From NCBI RefSeq assembly GCF_042676025.1, contig NZ_JBHTJP010000034.1:62001-126000 (forward strand): DNA of 64,000 bases. The letters run 5' to 3'. Of the stretch, positions 1 to 8,261 are shown piece by piece. The notes beneath the pieces were generated by a model. That model saw only the letters and a program-made list of their open reading frames with translations, ran no database searches and had not been told where the DNA came from. Origin of the DNA: Salinimicrobium gaetbulicola (GTDB lineage Bacteria; Bacteroidota; Bacteroidia; Flavobacteriales; Flavobacteriaceae). Positions within the stretch are counted from its first letter, which is position 1, and every line of letters starts with the position of its first letter. Position numbers and translations under genes: made by a program.

Positions 1-237
1 CCCCAGGATCAAAAGGGAGTCATCAATATCCGCCTGGAAAAGGAAAGGGAGCATCATCTAAAGCTGGAAGTGAGAGATAACGGAATTGGAAAAACTGCAG
101 GAGTTGCTCCTAAGGGTACAGGTTTCGGCTCCCAATTGATAGAACTTCTCACTCTGCAACTTAATGGGAAGATGAGGGAACGCAGTGATACCGGAACTCA
201 CGTGGAATTTGATTTTGCCATTCAGAAAAGTGCATGA
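1..237 (+). CDS. Sensor histidine kinase, C-terminal end (partial)
   Basis: The frame is open from base 1 to a TGA at 235-237 and gives 78 residues of a kinase ATPase domain. The G1 box reads DNGIGK, followed by a G2-like GTGFGSQLIELL and a last strand with GTHVEFDF. The way the domain ends and the LytTR-type partner suggest the HisKA_2/HWE class, but the dimerisation helix lies outside the window, so the class is inference. The stop overlaps the start of the next gene (ATGA at 234-237), so the two are translationally coupled as a cognate two-component pair. The input signal cannot be known from this fragment. Confidence 0.85.
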   Translation, partial: PQDQKGVINIRLEKEREHHLKLEVRDNGIGKTAGVAPKGTGFGSQLIELLTLQLNGKMRERSDTGTHVEFDFAIQKSA

Positions 238-980
238 TGGATGAAAAGATAAAGCTATTGATCGTGGAAGATGAGATGGTCATCGCAGCGAATATATCTC
301 TCCAACTCTCCGAGCTAGGCTATGAGGTCACAGGCATTGTACCCCGGGGTGAGGAAGCGTTGATGCATGTGAGGGATAACCCTCCGGATATCATTTTGCT
401 CGACATAAATCTTAAAGGCGAGCTGGATGGGATCGAAACTGCACGGGAAATGCAGAAGATGCAGAATATCCCGGTGATCTATCTCACCGCGAACGTAGAC
501 GACGCACACTTCAACAGGGCCAAAGATACCCACCCATTTGGATTTATAGCCAAACCTTTTAAAAAGCTCGATCTGCAACGGGCCATTGAATTAACCGTGA
601 GTCAAATAAACTGCGGGGACGGTGGGAGTAACAGTGCAGATCAACAAAAGGACGACACCTTCATACTAAGCGACTGTATCTTTGTCAGGCATTTGAATTC
701 AATGGTAAAGGTGAACATTAAGGACATCCTGTACATTGAAGCCGAACGCAACTACTGCCGTATCTTTTCCAACAACAAGGAGTATTTGGTGGTGATGACC
801 CTCAAGGAAATGGATAATAAACTTCCTTCAAAACACTTTTTAAGAGTTCACCGTTCCTATATTATAAATATCTCTCAGGTAAAAGAAGTAGCCACCAGCC
901 ATTTAGTTATTGGGAGGAAAGCAATACCCATAAGTAAATCCCAGAAGGAAGAGCTGCTCAAGCGACTACAGACCATTTAA
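234..980 (+). CDS. LytTR-family response regulator
   Basis: Residues 5-125 form a receiver domain: acidic pair E12/D13, phosphoacceptor D57 in LLDINL, T85 and K107. Residues about 145-248 form a LytTR DNA-binding domain with the usual YIEAERNYCRI start and LRVHRSYIIN core. It should bind direct repeats upstream of target genes after phosphorylation. It overlaps the stop of the upstream kinase by 4 bases, so that kinase is the likely partner. Two ATG codons are adjacent (234 and 237); the first is used because of the ATGA overlap. Family assignment is firm; the regulon is unknown. Confidence 0.93.
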   Translation: MMDEKIKLLIVEDEMVIAANISLQLSELGYEVTGIVPRGEEALMHVRDNPPDIILLDINLKGELDGIETAREMQKMQNIPVIYLTANVDDAHFNRAKDTHPFGFIAKPFKKLDLQRAIELTVSQINCGDGGSNSADQQKDDTFILSDCIFVRHLNSMVKVNIKDILYIEAERNYCRIFSNNKEYLVVMTLKEMDNKLPSKHFLRVHRSYIINISQVKEVATSHLVIGRKAIPISKSQKEELLKRLQTI

Positions 981-1096
981 TTCCTTCGTTAACAAAATCC
1001 TCTTCTTTGGACAATATTTCCATGCTTTGGTCCTACCTCGCTTTTATTAACTCCTGTTTATCGGTTACTTAGATGTGTATCCTAAAAAATGATGTT

Positions 1097-1843
1097 ATGA
1101 GAACGATGAGAATTTTTATTACCACCCTGGTGGTAGCGATTTTTGGAACAGGAGTGCTTTCAGCACAAAATGGAGCAAGTGCAGGTGAGATCTTGACAAC
1201 TACTGAAATTACTGTCAAACAAGGACATAATTCCCAGTTTATAGAAGGTGTGAAGAAATGGAAAGAATGTTACCTCAAACATAATGGAGAGGAGAAATGG
1301 AGTATGTGGAGCAGGCAACAGGGAGAAGGCCAGGTGTATATCATGGCCGGCACCATTTCCACCTGGGGCGAAATGGAAAACAAAGGCGATGTAGATAATG
1401 AATGTTATATAGCGCTATTGAATCATATCCTGCCTCACATTGAAAAAGTCAATTCCAGGGTAGCCAGCACTATGCCGGAAGTAAGCAGAAGTACGCCCGA
1501 AGATACTAAGTACATTTGGGTGACCTACTTCAACGTACGTAATGAATATACCTTTAAAGAAGTAATTCGGGAAGTTACCAATGCTATTAAGAAAAAGGAG
1601 GGATCACCTCGCGGCCTCTGGTATAACTTTCGTCTTGGCGCGCCCGATACTCCCAACTTCATGGTGGTAGAACCCTATAAGGGATATGCCGACATTGACA
1701 TTAAAAGAGATAGTCCGGCAAAGATATACACAGATGCCGTGGGAGAAGAAAAAGCGCAGGAACTGTGGGATGTTTGGTTTGACACGCTGGAGGAGAGATG
1801 GGCTTATATATATAAACTGAATCCCGAAATGAGCAGTTACTAA
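1097..1843 (+). CDS. Secreted protein, likely dimeric alpha/beta-barrel-like
   Basis: A 248-residue product with a clear Sec signal peptide (MRTMRIFITTLVVAIFGTGV, cleavage near LSAQ). I chose ATG 1097 because upstream ATG 1073 puts a charged leader before the signal peptide; ATG 1106 is also possible. The mature part has two similar halves (about 30-125 and 135-248), each with a strand-rich start (EILTTTEITVKQG; KYIWVTYFNVRNE) followed by helices containing W and K/E residues. This is the look of duplicated ferredoxin-like (dimeric alpha/beta barrel, NIPSNAP-like) domains. The fold call is inference; no catalytic residue is recognised. It resembles in style the protein at 23102. Confidence 0.7.
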   Translation: MRTMRIFITTLVVAIFGTGVLSAQNGASAGEILTTTEITVKQGHNSQFIEGVKKWKECYLKHNGEEKWSMWSRQQGEGQVYIMAGTISTWGEMENKGDVDNECYIALLNHILPHIEKVNSRVASTMPEVSRSTPEDTKYIWVTYFNVRNEYTFKEVIREVTNAIKKKEGSPRGLWYNFRLGAPDTPNFMVVEPYKGYADIDIKRDSPAKIYTDAVGEEKAQELWDVWFDTLEERWAYIYKLNPEMSSY

Positions 1844-1864
1844 AGCCGGAGAGATCCTCATTTT

Positions 1865-1949
1865 TGTGTGCATAGAAGCAGGGCTCCGGGCGTTCCAGTT
1901 AAGAATCCCTAAAAACAGGAGACCGGAGCATGCTTTTTGTATTCACACA
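1865..1949. repeat. Long imperfect inverted repeat
   Basis: The left arm 1865-1889 begins TGTGTG and ends GCTCCGG; the right arm 1923-1949 begins CCGGAGC and ends CACACA. Between these blocks the arms still match partly (CATA...AAGCA against TGCTTTTTGTAT). The loop is about 33 bases. It lies just after the stop at 1843 and may act as a 3' stabilising stem or be the relic of a small mobile element. There is no clear T-run, so a simple terminator is less likely. Confidence 0.5.
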
Positions 1950-2001
1950 GATGTTTCCCATCTTAAATTAACGAGTACGAACCAGGTTACTTTTATATTG
2001 A

Positions 2002-2232
2002 AGGATTCACCAGTTCGAGAATAAAAAAGAAAAGCCAGGCTATTTCCGGCAGGAACATGGGAATCTCCAATTGTTCCTCCAGCTTGTAGAACAATCTATA
2101 TTTTCTCCTTCGGTTGTCCCTGCTTTACAAAAGTTACTATTTTCAACTGTAGGAGGTGTTAAAAGATTTGTCAATAAGGAGACTACCATTGATCAAACGC
2201 CAACAGAACTGCCTTATCCGGAATTATTTTAG
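2002..2232 (+). pseudogene. Possible gene remnant, no start codon
   Basis: A 76-codon open frame ends in TAG at 2230-2232 and reads like protein (QLFLQLVEQSIFSPSVVPAL, then GGVKRFVNKETTIDQTP and ELPYPELF). It has no ATG; a TGA lies directly upstream at 1999-2001. Composition is more protein-like than chance AT-rich sequence, so it may be the C-terminal end of a truncated gene. I do not recognise the family, and a TTG start at 2071 cannot be excluded. Confidence 0.3.
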
Positions 2233-2461
2233 GATTTAGGTTCAATTGCCTTTTAGAACCTTGGTACTCCCGTAGCCCCACAATGACACTTAAAAAAGCG
2301 GTGTTAAAAATGCTATCTCCCGAACTTATTTTTAAGCCGTCATAGTCTTACCATTTAGTTTATTGAGAGTGCTTTACCCTGCAATTCATCAAAACCCGGA
2401 AAATTTTATAAAATACCTGACTAAAATCTTATCTTGGATACGAATTTAGAAAACCCCCATT

Positions 2462-3142
2462 ATGAAAATTAATTCTGATTTCATGTGGTCCATTTATTTA
2501 ATTGGAGTTGCCGCACTCTTTTTTTATTTCGGGAATTTGCTGGCCGTTTCAGCAACTGAAGAGAAATTTTCAAGGAAAATGGGAGAAATTGAGGAGGAAC
2601 TACAGGTATTAAAAAAGCAGAATCAACAGTTATCTGAAGAACTAACTTCCAGGGGTATATATAGTTATCCCCAGGCAAATATTGTCACTACCAAAAATGA
2701 TTCCCTGACCTCTGTCCTTATAACCCTGAACGGGCAATCGCCCTTAAAGGATCTGATGTTAAAGAGAAATCATATCTACAATTATTCCGGCATTGAAGCG
2801 GAAGAATCAGATAAAAAGATCCAGTTAAAAAAAACATCCTATCTGGGAACTTTAAAAACCCATAACCCCGCCGGATTTGAAATTACAATGAAGGAAAAGG
2901 AAGCAGCTGTTAAGCTGGAGTATAAATCAGACAATGACCAGTGGACACAACATATCAGGGTCAGGAAAACTTCAGATAACAAACCCACCACTTTCTGGGT
3001 CATTACCAATAAAAATGATGAGGTAATAGATAAACATGTTGATAAAGGCTTTCCGACGGAAGAAGACGGAAGTATTCTACTTTGGAAGGATAAAAAGATC
3101 TGGTATTCAAAAATAGAGATGAATTCCACCTTTCGGCTTTAA
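2462..3142 (+). CDS. Hypothetical membrane-anchored coiled-coil protein
   Basis: 226 residues. One transmembrane helix near residues 8-30 (WSIYLIGVAALFFYFGNLLA) is followed by a charged heptad-like coiled coil at about 33-62. The rest is a soluble domain rich in K, E, T and N with no motif I recognise. The topology suggests a single-pass anchor with a periplasmic domain. It stands alone, after a 600-base gene-poor gap and converging on the LytTR remnant. No function can be assigned. Confidence 0.75.
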   Translation: MKINSDFMWSIYLIGVAALFFYFGNLLAVSATEEKFSRKMGEIEEELQVLKKQNQQLSEELTSRGIYSYPQANIVTTKNDSLTSVLITLNGQSPLKDLMLKRNHIYNYSGIEAEESDKKIQLKKTSYLGTLKTHNPAGFEITMKEKEAAVKLEYKSDNDQWTQHIRVRKTSDNKPTTFWVITNKNDEVIDKHVDKGFPTEEDGSILLWKDKKIWYSKIEMNSTFRL

Positions 3143-3192
3143 TTAAGATAAAGGGATGGATCACCTTTTTTAAATACCCAATTCCATATTGT

Positions 3193-3402
3193 TTAGAACT
3201 CCCATCTGCGGAAGGTTCCTTTATATTTCCGACCAATAGGGATTTCCACCTTTCCCAGCTCAACGTGATAGTTGCTATAAGCCGTGATCTTTCTTAGCGA
3301 AACAATGAAAGACCGGTGAATTCTCGCAAACATATCTTTAGACAACATGAGTTCAACAGAGTTCAGATAAAATGAAAATTCAGCATCCAAAGGGATGCTG
3401 CA
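3193..3402 (-). pseudogene. Truncated LytTR DNA-binding domain remnant
   Basis: Reading leftward from 3402, about 69 codons encode the C-terminal two thirds of a LytTR domain: the core FARIHRSFIVSLRKI is equivalent to LRVHRSYIIN in the intact regulator at 234-980, followed by the final strand pair (VEIPIGRKYKGTF). The receiver domain and the first LytTR strands are missing; a stop (TAG) lies at 3403-3405 and a terminator hairpin occupies the place where the gene should continue. A TTG at 3388-3390 is the only start-like codon. This is a broken regulator, not a functional gene. Confidence 0.75.
3381..3400. repeat. Perfect hairpin at the edge of the LytTR remnant
   Basis: CAGCATCC and GGATGCTG are exact inverted arms separated by AAAG. 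It sits at the broken edge of the LytTR remnant and next to the terminator at 3411-3436. It may be part of a double terminator or mark the break point. Confidence 0.5.
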
Positions 3403-3410
3403 CTACAAAA

Positions 3411-3436
3411 AAAACACGCCCTTTCGAGCGTGTTTT
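3411..3436 (-). terminator. Intrinsic terminator of the endonuclease gene
   Basis: AAAACACGC and GCGTGTTTT form a 9-bp stem around CCTTTCGA. On the minus strand it is followed by a T-run (complement of 3407-3414), 29 bases after the stop of the endonuclease gene. A T-run is also present on the plus strand, so it can act both ways. Confidence 0.85.
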
Positions 3437-3464
3437 TCCTTTATCAATATTTGTTTTTTTTAGA

Positions 3465-5297
3465 TTATATGCTACTGGTAGCAGCCTCGATCACATCTTC
3501 AATATTATCGGGTACCAGGTCAAAGAAATCATAACCTGTGGCGGCCTCGATCTGGTCCACACTGGTTTGATACAAAGTCCAGTCTGAAGAAACACTCTGA
3601 CTGTTAGGCATGTCAACCGCAATAATTTGTGTGGAAGTCGTTACCCTGTTCACGTCATCATCTCCATCAGGAAGGATCATGATCACTTTCCAGGTATTGG
3701 AGGGCACCTGCACCATTCCGTTAGCGATATAGTCTGCAGCACCGGCAGAGCCATCCCCTCCTATTCCGTAACCGCCTGAAATTATATAGATCTCGTACCC
3801 CCCGCTCAGCATTGAACGGCAGTAACTCTCTAAACTGGCCCATCCGATCCTGTTATTATTTGGAGCCTGCGGGATCATGTTGGTCATGAAAAACGTATTG
3901 CTATTGTCATCAACAGAAAGAGTTCTGTCGGCTGAAGGACACATATGCCCACGATCAAATCCGCTGTATTGGTAGTCGGTTGCGCTTACCTGGTACCATC
4001 CGGAAGGCAGGCTGCTGTCGGCCCTGAAGTCGTCCTGTCTTGGAGCACTTCCCAGCCAGGCTTCGTCCAAATGCCAGCTCACCCAATTCGCGGTCCCTTT
4101 ATCACGGCTATAAGACATCACATATTCTTCTCTCTCCAGAAGATAGTTATTAGGAAAACCGGTATCTGTAACAGCCCCGGAAGGATTGCCCATTGTAAAA
4201 TGCACGTCTCCTGATAATCCTGTGCCACCACCGCTGCCGGAACCTCCACCTCCGGAGGTATCTGCAGTTCCGAAGATTGTAAAATCGTCAATGTTGATTC
4301 GGTCACCGTTTCCTGAAAGTTTTACGATTCTGAAACGTACATTTCCTGAATAATTAACGCTGTAACTCACGTTTTCAAGGTTGGTGGAAGTGGAGTTCTG
4401 AATTGCTCCAACCCTGGCCCAGGTAGCCCCTGAATCTTCAGAAGCCTGTAACTCCCAGCTACTGGAAGCATCAGTTCCATAGACCGCATGGTTGAAACTT
4501 ACAGAAGCAGCCCCAATTACATCATAATTCATTTGAAGAACACCAAGGTCGCGGATTCTTACCGATTTGGTTCCCGTTTTACGGTCATTGTCAAGAGAGC
4601 CGATAAGAGCTTCTTCCAGATACCAGGTTCCTGAAGGCAATTCTACCAGCCCGGCAGAATAGCTTCCTTTGGAGCCGGTCTCGTAATCTTCAGTAATATC
4701 AACTAACGGTCCCGGTACTACCCCGCTATATGGTTCTACAAGAATATCGTCAATATTCAGTCGTTCTGAAGAACCGTCAGTTTTTCTTATCTCAAAACGA
4801 ATGTTACCCCCGGTATTAATGGGAAATATTTCGCTTTGTAAATTTTTATTCTTTACAGTGATCTCACTGCCACTCTGTATCCAGGTCACCCCCGCATCGG
4901 TGGAGTAAAAAAGACTAAAGCTTGTGGTCCGGTCTCTGCCAAATTTGGCATAACTCAAACTCACATTATCGGCACCATCGGGAAGGTCAAAATTCATAGT
5001 GATCTTTCCGGCACCTCGCATCCGCACAGACTGGGAACCATTTTTAGCATCAGATGAAAGAAACCCTAACAGGGCGTCCTCAAAATACCAGGTTCCGTCA
5101 GAAAAGACTACTTCCTCACCTGTGTAGGAGTTTTTGAAGGCATTTTCGAAATTTTCAAAATAATTTCCGGAGACATCTATCGTGAAGTTTAAACTGTAAA
5201 TTTCCTCAGAAGCCAGATCATCACCAGGCGAGCAGGAATGGAATAAAAAGAATACCTGCAACAGGAACAGGCTTTTGAAAATGTAGAGGTTTTTCAT
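3465..5297 (-). CDS. Secreted DNA/RNA non-specific endonuclease, lipoprotein
   Basis: 610 residues. A lipoprotein signal ends at a Cys (LFHSCSPGDD, C22). Two homologous beta-sandwich domains follow (about 40-190 and 200-345), each containing a GTWYFEDAL/GTWYLEEAL block, an SVRMRGAG/SVRIRDLG block and an RLNIDDI/RINIDDF end. A Gly/Ser linker leads to a NucA/EndoG-type nuclease domain (about 365-600) with the DRGH motif at 448-451 (general base H451) and a downstream NNNRIGWASLE segment supplying the metal-binding Asn. It should hydrolyse extracellular nucleic acids at the cell surface, for nutrients or biofilm DNA. It has its own terminator; a histidine kinase gene is divergent from it. Confidence 0.9.
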   Translation of the reverse strand: MKNLYIFKSLFLLQVFFLFHSCSPGDDLASEEIYSLNFTIDVSGNYFENFENAFKNSYTGEEVVFSDGTWYFEDALLGFLSSDAKNGSQSVRMRGAGKITMNFDLPDGADNVSLSYAKFGRDRTTSFSLFYSTDAGVTWIQSGSEITVKNKNLQSEIFPINTGGNIRFEIRKTDGSSERLNIDDILVEPYSGVVPGPLVDITEDYETGSKGSYSAGLVELPSGTWYLEEALIGSLDNDRKTGTKSVRIRDLGVLQMNYDVIGAASVSFNHAVYGTDASSSWELQASEDSGATWARVGAIQNSTSTNLENVSYSVNYSGNVRFRIVKLSGNGDRINIDDFTIFGTADTSGGGGSGSGGGTGLSGDVHFTMGNPSGAVTDTGFPNNYLLEREEYVMSYSRDKGTANWVSWHLDEAWLGSAPRQDDFRADSSLPSGWYQVSATDYQYSGFDRGHMCPSADRTLSVDDNSNTFFMTNMIPQAPNNNRIGWASLESYCRSMLSGGYEIYIISGGYGIGGDGSAGAADYIANGMVQVPSNTWKVIMILPDGDDDVNRVTTSTQIIAVDMPNSQSVSSDWTLYQTSVDQIEAATGYDFFDLVPDNIEDVIEAATSSI

Positions 5298-5317
5298 GTT
5301 GTTGTTTTTAGATTAGA

Positions 5318-5338
5318 AATAGTTTCTCCAAAACTATT
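5318..5338. promoter_or_regulatory. Inverted repeat upstream of the endonuclease gene
   Basis: AATAGTTT-CTCCA-AAACTATT is an 8-bp inverted repeat 21 bases upstream of the endonuclease start at 5297. The arms extend imperfectly to AGAAATAG/CTATTCT. It may be an operator or a leader hairpin. It lies in the divergent region shared with the kinase at 5476. Confidence 0.35.
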
Positions 5339-5475
5339 CTAAAACCTAATATGTTGAAATTTCCTACAATACAAGTTATTAAATGTTTATTAACTGAAAA
5401 TAAGTCAACGCTGACAGTAAATAGTTCTCCCAATTACTCGTAGATATTTCTTAACTTTAAATAAATTCCGGAAAA

Positions 5476-6618
5476 ATGAAAAATGCAGCTCAATACATCA
5501 GGGATCATAATGAGGAGATCATTGAAGAATGGGAAAATACGGTTAAAAAGGAAATCGAGGCCTCCAGGGAAACGAACAGCCTGGCCCTGCGTAATCAACT
5601 ACCCCATGTTTTAAGTGATATCGCTGAGATCATGGAGCGGTACAATGACTTTGAGGAGGTCAAAAACAATGAGAAGTTCGAGGAGATCATTAACAATAGT
5701 ATCGATCATGGTAGGCATCGCGCCAGCTCATCTGCATACGATGTTGGTCAGATCCTCCAGGAATTAATAGTTTTCCACAGGGTTATAACTGAAAACTTAA
5801 GGCAGCATAATCATTATAATATCGAAGTAGGTATCCTTCTCAAATACACCCTCGAAACTGCCATGTTCAACACCGCGAAATCCTTTAGTAATTCCCTTCA
5901 GGCCATGCGTGAGAAACTTACCGGAACCCTTGCACATGATATAAAGAACCCCATCTCGGCCGCCTATCTCGGTATAAACTCTTTATCTTATGAAGATGGC
6001 CCCGAGAGATTTGAAAAAATAAAAAAGCTGACTTTAAGAAGCTTAAAACATTCGATGGAATTAATTGAAGGACTGTTAGATTCTATCAGTCTGAAAGCCG
6101 GAGACGGCATCACCTTCAATTTTGAAGATACTGACCTAATGACTGATGTTACCTGGGTTTTCAACGAAGCTTCAGAAATATACAGTAATGACATTACTCT
6201 TGAGACCACACAGAAAGTGATCAGGGGTGTATTTGACGGGACAGCCATAAGAAGGGTCCTCGAGAATTTAGTGACCAACGCCATTAAACATGGTGCTAAA
6301 AATACCCCGGTAAAAATAAAGGTAGACCAGGCTGGAGACCTGGTGAACATTCGCGTTTACAATGAAGGTAAACCTATCCCGGAAGAACGGCAGAAGGACA
6401 TTTTTAAATTCCTGAATTCAGCAGACCAGGAGAAAGGGGAACTAAAAAGTTGGGGAATGGGTTTAAGCCTGGTTAAGATCGTGGCCGAGGCTCATGGTGG
6501 AAATGTTTCCGTGGAAAGTAACGACGAAGGCACTTCTTTTATCATTATTTTGAACAAGGCCAGTAATCATCCCGGGAAAAAAAAATCCAAACTCAGTTAC
6601 GAGGAACAGGCCAACTGA
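5476..6618 (+). CDS. Soluble sensor histidine kinase with RsbRD-like N-terminus
   Basis: 380 residues, no signal peptide or membrane helix. Residues 1-140 are helical and resemble the RsbRD_N sensor-like fold (IRDHNEEIIEEWENTV start, HGRHRASSSAYDVGQIL). The HisKA helix carries H154 in LAHDIKNP; the ATPase domain has an N-box LENLVTNAIKHG (N264, N268), a G1 box with N-E-G in place of the usual D-x-G, and a G2 box GMGLSLVK. It ends in a Lys-rich tail. The altered G1 Asp is a real deviation and could lower ATP affinity. No response regulator is adjacent, so it is an orphan. The input is likely cytoplasmic. Confidence 0.88.
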   Translation: MKNAAQYIRDHNEEIIEEWENTVKKEIEASRETNSLALRNQLPHVLSDIAEIMERYNDFEEVKNNEKFEEIINNSIDHGRHRASSSAYDVGQILQELIVFHRVITENLRQHNHYNIEVGILLKYTLETAMFNTAKSFSNSLQAMREKLTGTLAHDIKNPISAAYLGINSLSYEDGPERFEKIKKLTLRSLKHSMELIEGLLDSISLKAGDGITFNFEDTDLMTDVTWVFNEASEIYSNDITLETTQKVIRGVFDGTAIRRVLENLVTNAIKHGAKNTPVKIKVDQAGDLVNIRVYNEGKPIPEERQKDIFKFLNSADQEKGELKSWGMGLSLVKIVAEAHGGNVSVESNDEGTSFIIILNKASNHPGKKKSKLSYEEQAN

Positions 6619-6637
6619 CTTTCGCGTCTTTAAACTA

Positions 6638-6666
6638 AAAAAGCACTTCCTGAGGAAGTGCTTTTT
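6638..6666. terminator. Bidirectional terminator
   Basis: AAAAAGCACTTCC and GGAAGTGCTTTTT form a perfect 13-bp stem around TGA, with A-runs and T-runs at both ends. It lies between the converging kinase (ends 6618) and the DUF4494 gene (ends 6698) and can serve both. Confidence 0.92.
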
Positions 6667-6697
6667 ATTGTTGTCTTAATTTTAAGGTAATCAGGGT

Positions 6698-7210
6698 TTA
6701 AATTTCTCCTTCAACGTTCATTTCTTCTGAAGCTTCAGCATTCTCTACCACCCCAAACTTCTCCAACTGCTCTTCTTCCCCGGTAAAATAAGGAAAAACA
6801 TCCAGGATAGGGGATTCAGTAATTGCCGGAATCGAATAATCACCCATTGTACTCTCCATAGCTTTGGTAGTATTTTCGAAAGCCTCTTTCACATCATTGG
6901 CCTGCACCAATAGATAAATATTGGTCTTTCTTTCTTTTCCGCTTTCCTCATCAAGGGCTACCAAAGAAACCTTTGATTTGAACCAGCGATCTGAATTTTC
7001 AAAAGGATGTACTTCAGAAAAATTCGCGACCTTAATGTTCATAATTCTGAAATCTTCATTGGTGTAAGCCTTCATCTCTTCGGTGATCCTGGATTCAGCT
7101 TCTGTATAGGATACGGCATCTAACAAATAAGTATCTGTAGTCACCTTTTGCTCTCCTGTTTCATGTGTTTTTCTGTATTTCACCTTACACTCATACCATA
7201 TTACGCTCAT
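6698..7210 (-). CDS. DUF4494 family protein
   Basis: 170 residues, cytoplasmic by composition. The start MSVIWYECKVKYRKTHETGE and the segments TDTYLLDAVSYTEAESRI and RWFKSKVSLVALDEESGKER are typical of DUF4494, a family I know mainly from Bacteroidota with no established function. The domain appears to hold two repeats of a small alpha/beta unit (KVTTDTYLLDAVS...AE and KTNIYLLVQANDVKEA). It ends in an acidic tail. A -7-like element lies 22 bases upstream, and a shared terminator follows. It is a single-gene unit. Confidence 0.85.
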   Translation of the reverse strand: MSVIWYECKVKYRKTHETGEQKVTTDTYLLDAVSYTEAESRITEEMKAYTNEDFRIMNIKVANFSEVHPFENSDRWFKSKVSLVALDEESGKERKTNIYLLVQANDVKEAFENTTKAMESTMGDYSIPAITESPILDVFPYFTGEEEQLEKFGVVENAEASEEMNVEGEI

Positions 7211-7232
7211 AACTATATTTTTTTTGGGGTGC

Positions 7233-7240
7233 CAAATATA
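7233..7240 (-). promoter_or_regulatory. -7 element (TATATTTG)
   Basis: On the minus strand the octamer reads TATATTTG, an exact match to the Bacteroidota TAnnTTTG -7 consensus, about 22 bases upstream of the start at 7210. The -33 TTG is not clear. Confidence 0.45.
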
Positions 7241-7417
7241 GATCCATTCCGCAGGATACCTAAATAATTAGGCTAAGAGATATTCACAAATTTTTCCATT
7301 TTTAGCTAAGGTTCTGATCTTAATGATGCTCGGAACACAATATGCACTTTAACTATAGTTTTGTTAAAAGTTTTTCCCGCTAAATTGACTGCACTACCTT
7401 AAAACAAAACCTTTGGT

Positions 7418-8221
7418 ATGCCGGAAGGAGAAGATTTTTTTACAGAGACCGAAAGACGGCAGGCGCCCTCGGCGACGGTTGTGCACGATACTATTTTTAA
7501 GGAAGCAGAATCGGAACTGAAGAGACCTTCTACTGCCCTTTTCTGGTCAGGCTTCGCAGCAGGCTTAACTATGGGCCTTTCTATGATCACAGAAGGAATT
7601 CTTCATGCCTATTTGCCCGAAGCCGGTTGGGAACCTTTAGTGTCCAATTTTGGATACAGCATAGGTTTTCTGGCCATCATCCTGGCCCGGCAACAACTTT
7701 TCACAGAAAACACCCTTACTCCTGTTCTACCCTTATTGCATCGGAAGGATCTAAAGACATTAAAGAATGTCTTACGACTTTGGGGGGTTGTACTAATAGC
7801 GAATCTACTGGGAGTCTTTGTTATTGCGCTGATCTCATCAGAAACCAATGCTTTTCAGCCCGAAGTGAGAGAAGCTTTTAAAGAGCTGGGAAAAAAGGCC
7901 ATAGCACCAGACTTCTTTACTATACTGCTCCGCGGAATCCTGGCAGGATGGCTCATTGCTCTAATGGTATGGTTACTCCCTTTTGCGGAAACGGCAAGGG
8001 TTTGGGTGATCATAATTATTACCTGGATCGTAGGGATCGGAGAATTCAGTCATGTGATAGCAGGATCTGCAGAAACATTTGTACTGGCCTTTTCCGGAAC
8101 TACCTCCTGGGCAAATGTTTTGGGTGGATACTTAGTCCCTGCTCTGATTGGAAATGTGCTGGGAGGTGTGATCCTGGTTGCCGTTTTAAATCACGCCCAG
8201 GTATCAAGTAATGATGATTAA
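7418..8221 (+). CDS. Formate/nitrite transporter (FNT) family membrane protein
   Basis: 267 residues. A 40-residue soluble N-terminus is followed by six predicted membrane helices starting at TALFWSGFAAGLTMGLSMI. The arrangement and the segment LARQQLFTENTLTPVLPLL (equivalent to the conserved glutamine/phenylalanine/threonine/glutamate-N region of FNT channels) match the YfdC-like branch of the family. It should conduct small monovalent anions, such as formate or nitrite, through the inner membrane; the substrate is unproven. No formate or nitrite enzyme lies nearby. It converges on the CDGSH gene. Confidence 0.88.
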   Translation: MPEGEDFFTETERRQAPSATVVHDTIFKEAESELKRPSTALFWSGFAAGLTMGLSMITEGILHAYLPEAGWEPLVSNFGYSIGFLAIILARQQLFTENTLTPVLPLLHRKDLKTLKNVLRLWGVVLIANLLGVFVIALISSETNAFQPEVREAFKELGKKAIAPDFFTILLRGILAGWLIALMVWLLPFAETARVWVIIIITWIVGIGEFSHVIAGSAETFVLAFSGTTSWANVLGGYLVPALIGNVLGGVILVAVLNHAQVSSNDD

Positions 8222-8261
8222 AGATCATTAATGAAACCTCCCTGCAACTGTATAAAATATA

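Larger units (their letters stand above)
1844..2461. other. Gene-poor interval with decayed sequence
   Basis: A 618-base stretch without an intact gene. It holds a long imperfect inverted repeat (1865-1949) and a 77-codon open frame without ATG (2002-2232), both listed separately. In 2233-2461 I see only AT-rich leader sequence before the next gene. The region looks like the residue of a lost gene or small element. Confidence 0.5.

Noticed and set aside
3003..3263. An 86-codon minus-strand open frame overlapping the membrane protein gene
   Set aside because: It crosses the end of the plus-strand gene and the LytTR remnant in a different frame; no motif.
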